Below, piece by piece: positions 17,747 to 26,630 of a stretch of DNA of 64,000 bases. This DNA comes from an uncultured Clostridia bacterium (lineage in GTDB: Bacteria > Bacillota > Clostridia > Oscillospirales > Ruminococcaceae), in NCBI GenBank assembly GCA_946498095.1, contig CAMMMX010000011.1, positions 1 through 64,000 of the forward strand, written 5' to 3'. Every line of letters starts with the position of its first letter. The stretch's first letter is position 1. Under the pieces are notes generated by a model that had not been told where the DNA came from, did no database searches, and worked only from the letters and a program-made list of their open reading frames with translations. A program made the translations under genes and the position numbers.

Positions 17747-19429
17747 ATGACTGTGATACGCGCTTTTGAGACACACGAAATCCGCCATCAGAAGGAGTTG
17801 TCCGGGGTGTGGACGTTCTCGCCGCTGGACGGGCCGCGCGCAGACGAGAGTTTTTCCGTCGCGGTACCGAGCTGCTGGGAGAGTTATCCCGCCTTTGGGG
17901 ACTATCGCGGAAAAGGACGGTACACGACCCAATTCTCCGGCGGCGGCAACCTGCGTTTGGTATGCAAGGGCGTCGGGCATTCCGCGCAGGTGCTGTTGGA
18001 CGGCGAGACGATATGTACCCATTACGGGGCGTATACCCCCTTCGACGCGCTACGGACGGGTGTTGCAGACGGAGCGCATACGCTGGAGATCATCGCCGAC
18101 AACGGCTTTTCGGAGGACTCGGCGCTGCATGTGGCCAACGACTACCACAGCTACGGCGGTATTACGCGCCCGGTTGTGCTCGAGTGGGTGCCGGACGTTT
18201 TTGTACAGCGTCTCGCGTTTACGCCCTGTCTGGGTGTTGACGGCGTTTGGGAGGCTCAGATGCGCGTCACGGTGACGAATCTGTCATCCAGGGAGCAGTG
18301 GGTGGCCGTACGTGCAACGCTTTGCGGCGTCGACTGTGATTTCGGCGGCGTAGACGTGCCCGCGTCCGGTCAGGCCGAGGCCGAGGGAACTTTCCGTTTC
18401 CCGCAGGCGCAGACGTACCATCTGTCTCAGCCAACGCTGTACCTGCTGAAAGTGTGTCTGTATGACGGGGAGGGCCGGGCGCTGGACGACCTCATCGAGC
18501 GCGTCGGCTTCCGGGAGGTCCGTGTGGAGGGGGATAAGATCCTGTTCAACGGCGAACCGATCCGAATCAAGGGCTTCAACCGTCACGAGGATCACGGACA
18601 GTTCGGCAGCGCCCTGCCCTTCCAGGCGATGGACGCCGACCTCAACCTGCTGCTGGATCTTGGGGCCAACGCCGTCCGCACCAGCCACTACCCCAACGAC
18701 GAGCTGTTTTTGGATCTGTGCGACGAAAAAGGCATTTTGGTCTGGGAGGAGTCCCATGCCAGAGGTCTGAGCGAAAAGCAGATGCAAAACCCGAATTTTG
18801 ACCGGCAAAGCGCGGACTGTATCCGGGAGATGCTGCTGGCGCACTATAACCACCCGTCGATTTTCATCTGGGGGATTCTCAACGAGTGCGCCAGCGACAC
18901 ACAGTACGGACGGAGCTGCTACGAGCGTCAGCTCGCACAAATTCGGGCGACGGACCGTTCACGCCCGGTGACCTTTGCCAGCTGCAAATACCCTTGGGAC
19001 ATTTCGCTCGATCTGCCGGATGTCGTGTCCTTCAACATTTATCCCGGCTGGTATCACGATGAGCCGTCGGCACAGTATTTGCAGGAGATGTATGAGTGGC
19101 TGCAGGATAAGACGCCCGGCAGGGGCAAGCCCTTTATCGTCAGCGAAATCGGCGCGGGCGGGATTTACGGATATCATGTGAGCAACGGGCTGAAGTGGTC
19201 GGAGGAGAAGCAGGCGCAGATTCTGGACGATCAGCTGCGTGCCGTGCTGTCCCACCCGGGGACGGCGGGGGTGTTCGTCTGGATGTTCGCCGACTGCCGT
19301 GTCAGCCCAGAAAACTTCTACGCCCGTCCTAAGACGATGAACAACAAAGGTGTGGTGGACGAGTACCGCCGCCGCAAGCTGGCGTATGACGCCGTCAAAG
19401 CGGTCTTTACCTCACCCGACTATCGCTAA
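17747..19429 (+). CDS. GH2 glycosidase, likely beta-glucuronidase
   Basis: 560 residues without signal peptide, so cytoplasmic. GH2 layout: N-terminal jelly-roll (~1-165), Ig-like domain (~165-265), TIM barrel (~265-550). Acid/base is Glu380 in IWGILNECAS and the nucleophile is Glu467 in FIVSEIGAGG. N532-N-K534 followed by G matches the N-x-K motif that binds the carboxylate in gut beta-glucuronidases and is absent from beta-galactosidases; from family knowledge this favours glucuronides as substrate. It is slightly shorter than E. coli GUS (~600). The start at 17747 follows AAGGGAG. No transporter or uronate pathway gene is adjacent. Confidence 0.87.
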   Translation: MTVIRAFETHEIRHQKELSGVWTFSPLDGPRADESFSVAVPSCWESYPAFGDYRGKGRYTTQFSGGGNLRLVCKGVGHSAQVLLDGETICTHYGAYTPFDALRTGVADGAHTLEIIADNGFSEDSALHVANDYHSYGGITRPVVLEWVPDVFVQRLAFTPCLGVDGVWEAQMRVTVTNLSSREQWVAVRATLCGVDCDFGGVDVPASGQAEAEGTFRFPQAQTYHLSQPTLYLLKVCLYDGEGRALDDLIERVGFREVRVEGDKILFNGEPIRIKGFNRHEDHGQFGSALPFQAMDADLNLLLDLGANAVRTSHYPNDELFLDLCDEKGILVWEESHARGLSEKQMQNPNFDRQSADCIREMLLAHYNHPSIFIWGILNECASDTQYGRSCYERQLAQIRATDRSRPVTFASCKYPWDISLDLPDVVSFNIYPGWYHDEPSAQYLQEMYEWLQDKTPGRGKPFIVSEIGAGGIYGYHVSNGLKWSEEKQAQILDDQLRAVLSHPGTAGVFVWMFADCRVSPENFYARPKTMNNKGVVDEYRRRKLAYDAVKAVFTSPDYR

Positions 19430-19481
19430 GCCTGCACCTTTACGCAACGTCCTGCTTACTTTTCAGAATGGGGGATGTAAG

Positions 19482-21014
19482 ATGTTTTCACAAATCAACA
19501 GCTTTGGGTTAAACGGTCTGGATGCCTGTTTGGTGACTGTGGAGGTCGACATGGCACGGCAGCTGCCTGGTTTCGAAATTGTCGGCCTGCCTGACGCGGC
19601 AGTCAAAGAAAGCCGGGACCGCGTGCGATCGAGCATGCGATATTGCGGATTGGAATTTCCGCAATGCAAGGTAGTGGCAAACCTCGCTCCAGCAGATATG
19701 AAAAAAATTGGTGCGATCTACGATTTGCCCATCTTGATGGCGGTGCTGGGGGCGATGGGCCACTTTGCACAGGAGTGTGCGCACAGTGCCTTTGTCGGAG
19801 AGCTGTCCCTGAAGGGAGACGTGCGCCCTGTCAGTGGGGTTTTGCCAATGGTGATGCAGGCCAAGGCGGAGGGGTTGAAGCGGATTTTCGTCCCGGTCGA
19901 CAATGTGGCCGAAGGTGCGGTTGTCAAAGGAATTGAGGTCTACGGCGTACCGGATGTCAGTACACTGCTGCAGTTTCTGGATGGGAAAGGGGGCCTTTCT
20001 CCCGAGCCATCTCCGAAGGTGCGGGAAAACGGTGTATTTTATGGGGATTTTTGCGAGGTAAAAGGACAGCAGGCCGCCAAGCGGGCACTGGAAATCGCCG
20101 CTGCGGGCGGTCATAACGCCCTGTTGATTGGTAGTCCCGGAGCGGGGAAAAGTATGCTGGCAAAGCGGATGCCGTCGATTCTGCCGCCGATGACATTCCA
20201 AGAGTCTATTGAAACGACGAAGATTCATTCCGTTGCAGGGCAGTTGTCTAAGGATACGCCGCTTTGTGTGCACAGGCCATTCCGTGCGCCGCATCATACG
20301 GTCTCCCCGGCAGGGCTGTCGGGTGGTGGCAGCGTTCCGAGGCCAGGAGAAATTTCGTTAGCGCACAATGGTGTGCTTTTTCTTGACGAGCTACCGGAGT
20401 TTTCACGTCCGGCGATGGAAATTCTTCGTCAGCCGATGGAGGACGGCAGGGTGACTATATCCCGCGTCTCAGGTACCGTCAGTTACCCATGCTCGATCAT
20501 GGTCGTAGCTGCTATGAATCCATGCCCTTGCGGATATTTCGGGCATCCGACGCGTCCCTGCACTTGTTCACAGCAGCAGGTTTCCCGTTATCTTTCACGG
20601 GTGAGCGGGCCGCTGTTGGATCGGCTGGATTTGCATATCGACGTTGCGCCGGTAGAGTTCGAGCAGCTTAGCTCATCGCAGCCGGAGGAGACGTCTTCTG
20701 CTATCCGTGCGCGAGTCGAGCGGGCGCGTGCCATCCAGACGGCGCGGTATGAGAAAATGGGTATCACATGTAACGCGCGCCTGACGCCGTCAATGTTACA
20801 GGAGGCCTGTCCCATGACGGACGACGCCGTCGCGCTGCTGAAAAAGGCCTTTGACAAAATGGGCCTGTCCGCCCGCGCCTATGATCGTATCGTCAAGGTG
20901 GCACGTACCATCGCCGATCTCGACGGCGAAGAACGGATCGGGAAAACGCACATCGGGCAAGCGGTACAGTACCGCAGCCTGGATCGTAAATACTGGCTAA
21001 ACGGAAAAAACTGA
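19482..21014 (+). CDS. comM: YifB/ComM-type Mg-chelatase-like AAA+ ATPase
   Basis: 510 residues. The N-terminal domain MFSQINSFGLNGLDACLVTVE ... GFEIVGLPDAAVKESRDRVR is diagnostic for the YifB/ComM family. A central AAA+ module follows with Walker A LLIGSPGAGKSMLAKRMP and Walker B GVLFLDELPEF, then the zinc-like insert CPCGYFGHPTRPCTCS and a C-terminal Mg_chelatase_C helix bundle. ComM is known as a hexameric helicase aiding branch migration in natural transformation; the role in Clostridia is less studied. The start at 19482 follows GGGGGATGTAAG. It is 52 bases after the GH2 gene but unrelated in function. Confidence 0.92.
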   Translation: MFSQINSFGLNGLDACLVTVEVDMARQLPGFEIVGLPDAAVKESRDRVRSSMRYCGLEFPQCKVVANLAPADMKKIGAIYDLPILMAVLGAMGHFAQECAHSAFVGELSLKGDVRPVSGVLPMVMQAKAEGLKRIFVPVDNVAEGAVVKGIEVYGVPDVSTLLQFLDGKGGLSPEPSPKVRENGVFYGDFCEVKGQQAAKRALEIAAAGGHNALLIGSPGAGKSMLAKRMPSILPPMTFQESIETTKIHSVAGQLSKDTPLCVHRPFRAPHHTVSPAGLSGGGSVPRPGEISLAHNGVLFLDELPEFSRPAMEILRQPMEDGRVTISRVSGTVSYPCSIMVVAAMNPCPCGYFGHPTRPCTCSQQQVSRYLSRVSGPLLDRLDLHIDVAPVEFEQLSSSQPEETSSAIRARVERARAIQTARYEKMGITCNARLTPSMLQEACPMTDDAVALLKKAFDKMGLSARAYDRIVKVARTIADLDGEERIGKTHIGQAVQYRSLDRKYWLNGKN

Positions 21015-21206
21015 TGGAATGGCATTTTCAAGGAGATGCCTGTATTTGTTCAGAAAGTTTACACCGTTACACTGGACACCGATCGAAAATTCAGGTACAA
21101 TAACTGAAAACGGATCAAGCCGCACGAATCCTTTCCGCTGCCAAGCGGGCGTATCATTGCGGCGAGCAATCCATACAATCTCGAACAGGGATGGAGAGGT
21201 ATTATC

Positions 21207-21488
21207 GTGGTAAAGCATATTGTGATGTGGACGTTGAAAGAAGAAAATCGGAGGGAACATGCAGCGGAGATGAAAAGGCGACTGGAAGCGCTGGTCGGTG
21301 TGTCGGAGGGACTGCTGACCGCCGAGGTCGGAATCGGCTTGACATCGGCTTATCAGGTCGTATTGACGACGACGCACGCTTCGTGGGAGGAATACGAGCG
21401 TTATCAGGGTGATACGGCACATGGAGAGGTAAAAAAGTTTATCGCCCAGGTGACGACCGCCCGTGCTTGCTGTGACTTTGAGATGTAA
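21207..21488 (+). CDS. Dabb (dimeric alpha/beta barrel) stress-responsive protein
   Basis: 93 residues, starting at GTG with GGAGAGG 6 bases upstream: MVKHIVMWTLKEENRREHAA. Dabb-domain features are the first strand HIVMWTLKE, the helix ending LEALVGVSEGL, the EVGIGL strand and THASWEEYERYQGDTAHGEVKKF. Proteins of this size form homodimeric ferredoxin-like barrels. Bacterial members are linked to stress or small hydrophobic ligands without a common reaction, so no substrate is proposed. Single gene with its own terminator. Confidence 0.85.
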   Translation: MVKHIVMWTLKEENRREHAAEMKRRLEALVGVSEGLLTAEVGIGLTSAYQVVLTTTHASWEEYERYQGDTAHGEVKKFIAQVTTARACCDFEM

Positions 21489-21548
21489 AGCGTTTCACGA
21501 AGGGAGTATTATAAACGAACGCAACGGCTGACAAACAGGATTGCAACG

Positions 21549-21592
21549 AAAACAGTGCGTATCGCTGGAAAAAGGGATACGCTGTTTTTTTT
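21549..21592 (+). terminator. Terminator of the Dabb gene
   Basis: Stem formed by AAAACAGTGCGTATC (21549-21563) and GATACGCTGTTTT (21576-21588) with one bulged base, followed by an uninterrupted T-run. Confidence 0.88.
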
Positions 21593-21716
21593 CTTGTTAC
21601 GTAGAAGAACGTTATTTTAAGGATAAGAGATGAAAACCCCCTTATTTCACCTTTGACAAACCGCAAACCATCAAGAGATGTTATTTCCTACATGCGAATA
21701 TACCATAATAGGTAGA

Positions 21717-21750
21717 GAGCGCAAGCGGTCTTATTCGCTTGTGCTCTTTT
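21717..21750 (+). terminator. Second terminator-like hairpin
   Basis: GAGCGCAAGCG (21717-21727) pairs with CGCTTGTGCTC (21736-21746) with one G-T pair, followed by TTTT. It lies between the convergent Dabb and kinase genes. Confidence 0.65.
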
Positions 21751-21816
21751 AGCAACCTATCAGTCAAGGACACCGCGTTTTTTCTATTCTGGACGGCTTT
21801 TTTTGTTTTGATAGTT

Positions 21817-22341
21817 TCACGATAAATGGGAATCTGTCGTCAATGAAGCCATCACATCCCGGTAGATGAGTTCCACAGCATCTTCCAAACTGAATTTTTC
21901 ATCTAAAATAGTTTCCGGTATGATATCAATATAATCTTTTTCTTTCCACCATCTTTTCATATCGGCCTCACCAAAATCATTACAATTTGGTTTTGTACGA
22001 TGCCTTCTTAGAGTTTCTTCAAACGGTATTTCATAGTAGTAAGCAAAAATATTCTGACCATATTCTTTGACGGCAGTCTCAAATAAAAGATGATACTCCT
22101 TAGCGGGAAGAATACCTTCCAGTATCGTAATTTCGGAATGTTGTTTCCCATATTTCAATAAATGAATCAAGAGTGGTTCCGATTTTATGGTTCCTTCAGC
22201 ACCCCATACATGAAGCATCTCCATACGAATCATGTCATGGGAAAGTCGTATTGTATTTGAACCGAACTTTTCCTGAAGTATTTTAGCGACCGTTGTTTTG
22301 CCACTGCCGGAATTTCCTCTTAATATAATGAGTTTTGGCAA
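21817..22341 (-). CDS. Small P-loop AAA/zeta-like kinase
   Basis: 174 residues. Walker A is LIILRGNSGSGKTTVAKILQ close to the N-terminus, followed by LSHDMIRMEMLHV and ITILEGILPAKEYHLLF. FEETLRRHRTKPNCNDFG carries the Arg-rich lid typical of PF13671-type kinases (zeta toxin, uridine kinase-like). I set the start at TTG 22341 because GGGGG lies 7 bases upstream and homologues start MPKLIILRGNSG. The ATG at 22377 has no ribosome-binding site. No antitoxin-like gene is adjacent, so a housekeeping or resistance kinase is as likely as a toxin. Substrate unknown. Confidence 0.8.
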   Translation of the reverse strand: MPKLIILRGNSGSGKTTVAKILQEKFGSNTIRLSHDMIRMEMLHVWGAEGTIKSEPLLIHLLKYGKQHSEITILEGILPAKEYHLLFETAVKEYGQNIFAYYYEIPFEETLRRHRTKPNCNDFGEADMKRWWKEKDYIDIIPETILDEKFSLEDAVELIYRDVMASLTTDSHLS

Positions 22342-22659
22342 TCTAATTCCCCCGATAATTTTCAATTTTTTGCTCATTTTTATATTCGTATTTTAACATA
22401 TGAGGATGCTCTTTTCTATCTGCTTTATTGATGAACAGCGTCGTTGTCCTTATTCGAAAGCATATAAAAATGGGAGGATGAATGCTGGACATTGTTCAAG
22501 AATTCGTGAACAAAAACAATGATATTGTATGACATTTTATCGAAAAACTGAAGGTAAGAAGAGGACAAGCCGAACATGAGCCGGCATAGTTTTTCAATAA
22601 TACCGTCATAAAAGCAGCACTTTATGGGAGACACCTTAAGGAGTTTTCCCCTTTTTTCG

Positions 22660-23436
22660 TTACGACCCCGTCGATCTGTAATGTCGCAGACCGATCCGCC
22701 ATAAAGCATAACATGGGAGAAGGAACCCAAGGCTTGCAAGCGGTAGCAGCATGTACAGTGGGTTTTGGCTACGCCCGATGAGATAGAGAAAGGGATAATA
22801 TTGAAACAGCGCCAGTGGGACGACGAAGGTAAAGAATAAAAGAACCGGCTTGCCGTAAACAACGAAGGGGTATCTCCCGAACTCCCGTCCACCGTCAGTG
22901 AAGATATTCAGCACCTCCAGACCTTCCGTTGTAAAAAAGCACAAACCTGCATAAATCAGGAAAAGACCGGAAAATACCGCAGTCCCGCACAGGATCATCA
23001 GCAGCAGAGTGACGACTTTGTCCATCTGCCATGGAACGCCGCTGGCGGGGATTGCGTAGGCGAAGACAAGCACCGACTGTAGCAGCCGGCCCAAACGCGT
23101 CAGTTCAACCTTTGAGGCAAGCACCTGAAAGACGATACCCCGCGGCCGTACCAGGATGCGGTCGAACTCGCCGTTGCTGATCATGGACGAAAAGGCGTCG
23201 AAGCCGCGGAAGAAGCATTCCGCCAGGGAAAAGGCCATCAGGACGGTGGCGAAACACAGGAGGACTTCGCTGTAGGTGAAGCCCTCGACCTGATTGAAGC
23301 GGGTAAACATAAAGTAGATGCCGAGAAAAGCAGAGAAAGCGCCGAGGAACTGTCCTAAAATGGTCAGGAAAAACGAAGCCTTGTGCTGCATTTGGCTTTT
23401 CACATGGATCGCAAAGTAACGTAGATATAGCCGCAT
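22660..23436 (-). CDS. ABC-2 type exporter permease (PF06182-like), second subunit
   Basis: 258 residues with about six hydrophobic segments (FFLTILGQFLGAFSAFLGIY, EVLLCFATVLMAFSLAECFF, VVTLLLMILCGTAVFSGLFL, LLFFTFVVPLALFQYYPFL, YMLLPLASLGFLLPCYALW). The NGEFDRILVRPRGIVFQVLA segment is typical of this family. Third gene of an exporter operon with the ATPase (24311) and the other permease (23487). The start at 23436 follows AGGAGGGATTCCC. Substrate unknown; homologous sets are often annotated as daunorubicin-like or peptide exporters without proof. Confidence 0.88.
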   Translation of the reverse strand: MRLYLRYFAIHVKSQMQHKASFFLTILGQFLGAFSAFLGIYFMFTRFNQVEGFTYSEVLLCFATVLMAFSLAECFFRGFDAFSSMISNGEFDRILVRPRGIVFQVLASKVELTRLGRLLQSVLVFAYAIPASGVPWQMDKVVTLLLMILCGTAVFSGLFLIYAGLCFFTTEGLEVLNIFTDGGREFGRYPFVVYGKPVLLFFTFVVPLALFQYYPFLYLIGRSQNPLYMLLPLASLGFLLPCYALWRIGLRHYRSTGS

Positions 23437-23486
23437 GGGAATCCCTCCTGTCGTCGCAGACATTTTTTATTTTAACATGCTAACCA

Positions 23487-24314
23487 CTAACCGCCCTGTA
23501 CGACGATGCGTCGCAGTGCGTGACGCATCCACAGCCGCCCGGCGATCACGAGCGCCGCAAGCCAGAAGACCTGGACGAGGACGCCTCTGATCAGCTCCTC
23601 ACCGGCAATGTTGCCGCTGTAGACGCGCAGCGGCAGGTTCTGCATGGACGCAAAGGGTGTCAACTCGACGATGCGGCGTATCGTGTCAGGAAAGAAGGGG
23701 AGCGGGACGAGGGAGCCGGTCAGCAGATCGGTGATGGACAGTGCGATGACCCGGACGCCGAGAGGTGAAAGGGTGTAAAACGTCGCGATATAGACGATCA
23801 TACAGAACGAGACGACCGTGCACAATCCCAGCGCCATCGTCGGCAGGAATACGGCGAATGCTAAGGGGGAGGAGGGCAGGGAAAGACCATAGGGGGCGGG
23901 TAGTAGTGCGGCGACAAGGAGGATAGGTGCGCAACGCAGTAGTGCGCGTGAGACGCGTCCAGCGAGGTTTTGAATAAACCACTTGCTGTACAGATCTATG
24001 GGGCGGGCTAACTCGTAGGCAATATTGCCGTCAGTGATCGCGGCAAAGACGTCGTTCTCCAGAAACCAGGACATGAACAGTGCGAGAAAGGCCTGCTGCA
24101 GCCAGATATAGGATGCCAGCGCGGAAAATTCCATCGGAAAGGCCGGCGGGTCGGCCTGATAAAAAGCGCGGAACAAAAGAATTTCCATGAATCCCCAGGC
24201 GAACTGGGTACAGACGCCTGCGGCGGCTGCGGCCCGGTATTGCAGGCCGTTAATGAAACGTACGCGGAACAGGCTGCCGTACATGCGCGCCCGGGATGAT
24301 AAGGAGGCTTTCAT
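23487..24314 (-). CDS. ABC-2 type exporter permease, first subunit
   Basis: 275 residues with about six membrane spans (for instance LAFAVFLPTMALGLCTVVSF and VFWLAALVIAGRLW). It shares the DGNIAYELARPIDLYSKWF segment with its paralogue downstream (NGEFDRILVRPRGIVFQVL), so the pair probably forms a heterodimeric channel. Its ATG overlaps the stop of the ATPase gene by four bases, indicating translational coupling. Ends with a basic tail. Confidence 0.88.
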   Translation of the reverse strand: MKASLSSRARMYGSLFRVRFINGLQYRAAAAAGVCTQFAWGFMEILLFRAFYQADPPAFPMEFSALASYIWLQQAFLALFMSWFLENDVFAAITDGNIAYELARPIDLYSKWFIQNLAGRVSRALLRCAPILLVAALLPAPYGLSLPSSPLAFAVFLPTMALGLCTVVSFCMIVYIATFYTLSPLGVRVIALSITDLLTGSLVPLPFFPDTIRRIVELTPFASMQNLPLRVYSGNIAGEELIRGVLVQVFWLAALVIAGRLWMRHALRRIVVQGG

Positions 24315-25285
24315 ATCGCAAACTCCTCATACAATGACACGACCATCTCTTCAGCGCTTGCGCCCGCGACGGACAGGTCGGTGATCTCTGCACCTGCCGA
24401 CAGATGGGCAATCGCGCGGGAAACAGACAACACAGAAGTGTCTACTGCGAAGACGGCACGCCCATCCAGAGCGCTTTGTTGCGTCAGCCCCAGCAAGGGA
24501 GAGAAGGAACCTGCGCAGTATTCAACTGTGATGGTGCGTACCGCTGAGGCACGTTTTTTCAAATCGTCAAGCGTACCGTCCAACAAAATCTGCCCTTTAC
24601 CGATCAACAGGATGCGATCGGCAAGCGCTTCGATATCCTGCATGTCATGGGTGGTGAGGATGACGGTCGTACCATACTCGCGGCAGCGCTTCTTGATGAA
24701 CTGGCGTACCGCGATTTTGGATACTGCGTCCAGGCCGATGGTCGGCTCGTCCAGAAACAGGATGGCAGGATTGTGCAGAAGAGAGGCGGCAATTTCGCAG
24801 CGCATCCGCTGACCAAGGCTTAATTGCCGCGCTGGGGTGCGGACGATCTGAGCCAGATCGAGCGTCTCGACAAGCTCGTCCAAGGTCCGTGCAAAGTCGG
24901 CATGTCCGACACCGTAAATGTCGCGGATCAACTCGAACGAGTCTGCGACGGGCACATCCCACCACAGCTGGGAGCGCTGTCCGAAAACGACGCCGATACG
25001 CCGAACATGGTCGGTGCGGTCCTTCCATGGCGTCAGTCCGTCGATGTCGCAGCGACCACTGTCGGGAGTGAGAATGCCGCTCATCACCTTGATGGTACTG
25101 CTTTTGCCGGCGCCGTTAGGGCCGATGTAGCCGACCATCTCTCCGTCTCCGACGGTGAAGGAGACATCCCGTAGTGCGTGGACGGCCTCGTACTCCCGAA
25201 GGAACAGCGACCTAACGGCTTGTGAAAAGCCTGCGCTGCGCCGCGCCACGCGGAACGTCTTGTTGATGTTTTCCAGCGTGATCAT
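24311..25285 (-). CDS. ABC exporter ATPase
   Basis: 324 residues. Walker A GYIGPNGAGKSSTIKVM, Q-loop VVFGQRSQLWWDVPVADSF, signature RQLSLGQRMRCEIAASLL, Walker B ILFLDEPTIGLDAVSK and the switch His in ILTTHDMQD. After ~230 residues of nucleotide-binding domain there is a ~90-residue C-terminal extension like that of DrrA/NatA-type ATPases (ISVSRAIAHLSAGAEI region). First gene of the three-gene operon. Start at 25285 after GGAGGACAGGC; an earlier in-frame ATG at 25309 is less likely. Confidence 0.95.
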   Translation of the reverse strand: MITLENINKTFRVARRSAGFSQAVRSLFLREYEAVHALRDVSFTVGDGEMVGYIGPNGAGKSSTIKVMSGILTPDSGRCDIDGLTPWKDRTDHVRRIGVVFGQRSQLWWDVPVADSFELIRDIYGVGHADFARTLDELVETLDLAQIVRTPARQLSLGQRMRCEIAASLLHNPAILFLDEPTIGLDAVSKIAVRQFIKKRCREYGTTVILTTHDMQDIEALADRILLIGKGQILLDGTLDDLKKRASAVRTITVEYCAGSFSPLLGLTQQSALDGRAVFAVDTSVLSVSRAIAHLSAGAEITDLSVAGASAEEMVVSLYEEFAI

Positions 25286-25337
25286 GCCTGTCCTCCTTGC
25301 TGTCGTCAATATTTGCCAGCGGGGTCGCTGACAGCCG

Positions 25338-25360
25338 AAAAAGCCCCTTTTTCAGGGGCT
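25338..25360 (-). terminator. Terminator downstream of the XRE-methyltransferase gene
   Basis: On the minus strand: AGCCCCT-GAAAA-AGGGGCT followed by TTTTT. It separates the methyltransferase gene from the ABC operon. Confidence 0.88.
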
Positions 25361-25483
25361 GGGGTTATTACTATAGCACAACTGAACATCTTTTGCAAGA
25401 CTTTCCTACAAAAGTACGAGAAAACGAGGAAGCGCGTCTGTGATGATCAGGTGCGGCAGAAGGTTTTCTGCCTGTGGGTCGCT

Positions 25484-26458
25484 TTATTTTTCACAAAAAC
25501 GCACATAGCTCGTGAATTTCAGGTTCACCCCCAACTCCCTGGCCAGATTGGCTATTGAGCTGTCGTCATCGGCGGTGTACCAGTACCCGCTGATGATGCT
25601 GTCGATTTTCCGAAATCCGGCGAGTACAGTTTCTTCGTATAAATCGATGAAAATATCCGGACGCTTTTCTTGGAGCACTCTCTGCGCATACGCCGGCAGA
25701 GACGCAAAGGTTTCCTTTGTGACAAATCCGGTTGAAGTGACTAGCAGGCCGCCAGGTTTCAAGACGCGCCAGGCTTCTTTCAATGCGTTCCCCTTGTCGC
25801 CTTCGGCGTTTCCGATTCCCCCTCCGTCCGACACCACGTCGATACTGCAATCCGAAAAAGGAATCTCGCAGAAGTCAAAAGCGGCATAGCTGACATTCGG
25901 CGGATCCATCTCTTTGTCTAAAAAGCGTTTCCATTCATTGACAACAGTAGGGGAGAGATCGCTGATAATGACCACCGCTTCCGGATTGTGCTTCAGTATG
26001 CAGGGCATATAACCGCCTCCGGGACCGGTTCCAATTTCCAGGATAACGCCGCCGTGCGAGACGATGCGTTGGGCAATGTTGTGGCGTGCTTGGCTGATGC
26101 TGGACATTTGGCTTTCCCAATTACGGGCAATCCAGGAGTCGTTTACGATTTGCTGCGCCCATGCCACGTTGTGTTCACGTTCCGTTTTGGAAACAAAGTA
26201 AGCAATCCCGTCCATATCAAAGGGGCGGTTCGCTAATTTCGAGACAAGATTTGGTTCTTCCAGCATGTCGTTGATGGATACCTGATACAGATGGGAAAGC
26301 GTGAGCAGCAGGTCGATGTCCGGCAGCGCCGTACCGCATTCCCATTTCGAAACAGCCTGCGGCGTGACGCCGAGTTTTTCAGCCAGTTGTGTTTGGGATA
26401 GCTCCAGATTCCGGCGGTAAGAAGAGATTCGTTTACCGAAATGTACTTTATTGATCAT
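25484..26458 (-). CDS. XRE helix-turn-helix fused to a SAM-dependent methyltransferase
   Basis: 324 residues. Residues ~1-65 are a Cro/CI-type DNA-binding domain (FGKRISSYRRNLELSQTQLA, then GVTPQAVSKWECGTALPD). A linker follows, and from ~120 on a class I methyltransferase: motif I GVILEIGTGPGGGYM, motif II VVIISDLSPTVV, the acidic DFCEIPF and the ALKEAWRVLKPGGLLVTSTG strand typical of UbiE-like enzymes. The methyl acceptor is unknown. A regulator that reads its own methylation chemistry is one idea, but the fusion may simply be autoregulatory. Single gene, SD AGGACAG, own terminator. Confidence 0.88.
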   Translation of the reverse strand: MINKVHFGKRISSYRRNLELSQTQLAEKLGVTPQAVSKWECGTALPDIDLLLTLSHLYQVSINDMLEEPNLVSKLANRPFDMDGIAYFVSKTEREHNVAWAQQIVNDSWIARNWESQMSSISQARHNIAQRIVSHGGVILEIGTGPGGGYMPCILKHNPEAVVIISDLSPTVVNEWKRFLDKEMDPPNVSYAAFDFCEIPFSDCSIDVVSDGGGIGNAEGDKGNALKEAWRVLKPGGLLVTSTGFVTKETFASLPAYAQRVLQEKRPDIFIDLYEETVLAGFRKIDSIISGYWYTADDDSSIANLARELGVNLKFTSYVRFCEK

Positions 26459-26630
26459 ACCTGTCCTCCCTCATATTTCTACCTTAATCTTATCACCATA
26501 GAGATGAAAAAAGAAGCGACGCGTATTTTCAAAAAAGAGAGCGGCGTACAACCGCCGGTTGTGGTGGATACCGCCGCTGAATTCATTTTATCCGTCATAA
26601 TGTGATGGTAGAGAACGACGATGGTATGCG

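Noticed and set aside
21817-22341. Zeta-toxin of a toxin-antitoxin pair
   Set aside because: P-loop and lid fit the wider kinase family, but no antitoxin gene is adjacent.
22425-22892. Minus-strand frame overlapping the end of an ABC permease gene
   Set aside because: Overlaps the real permease frame; its sequence has no domain features.
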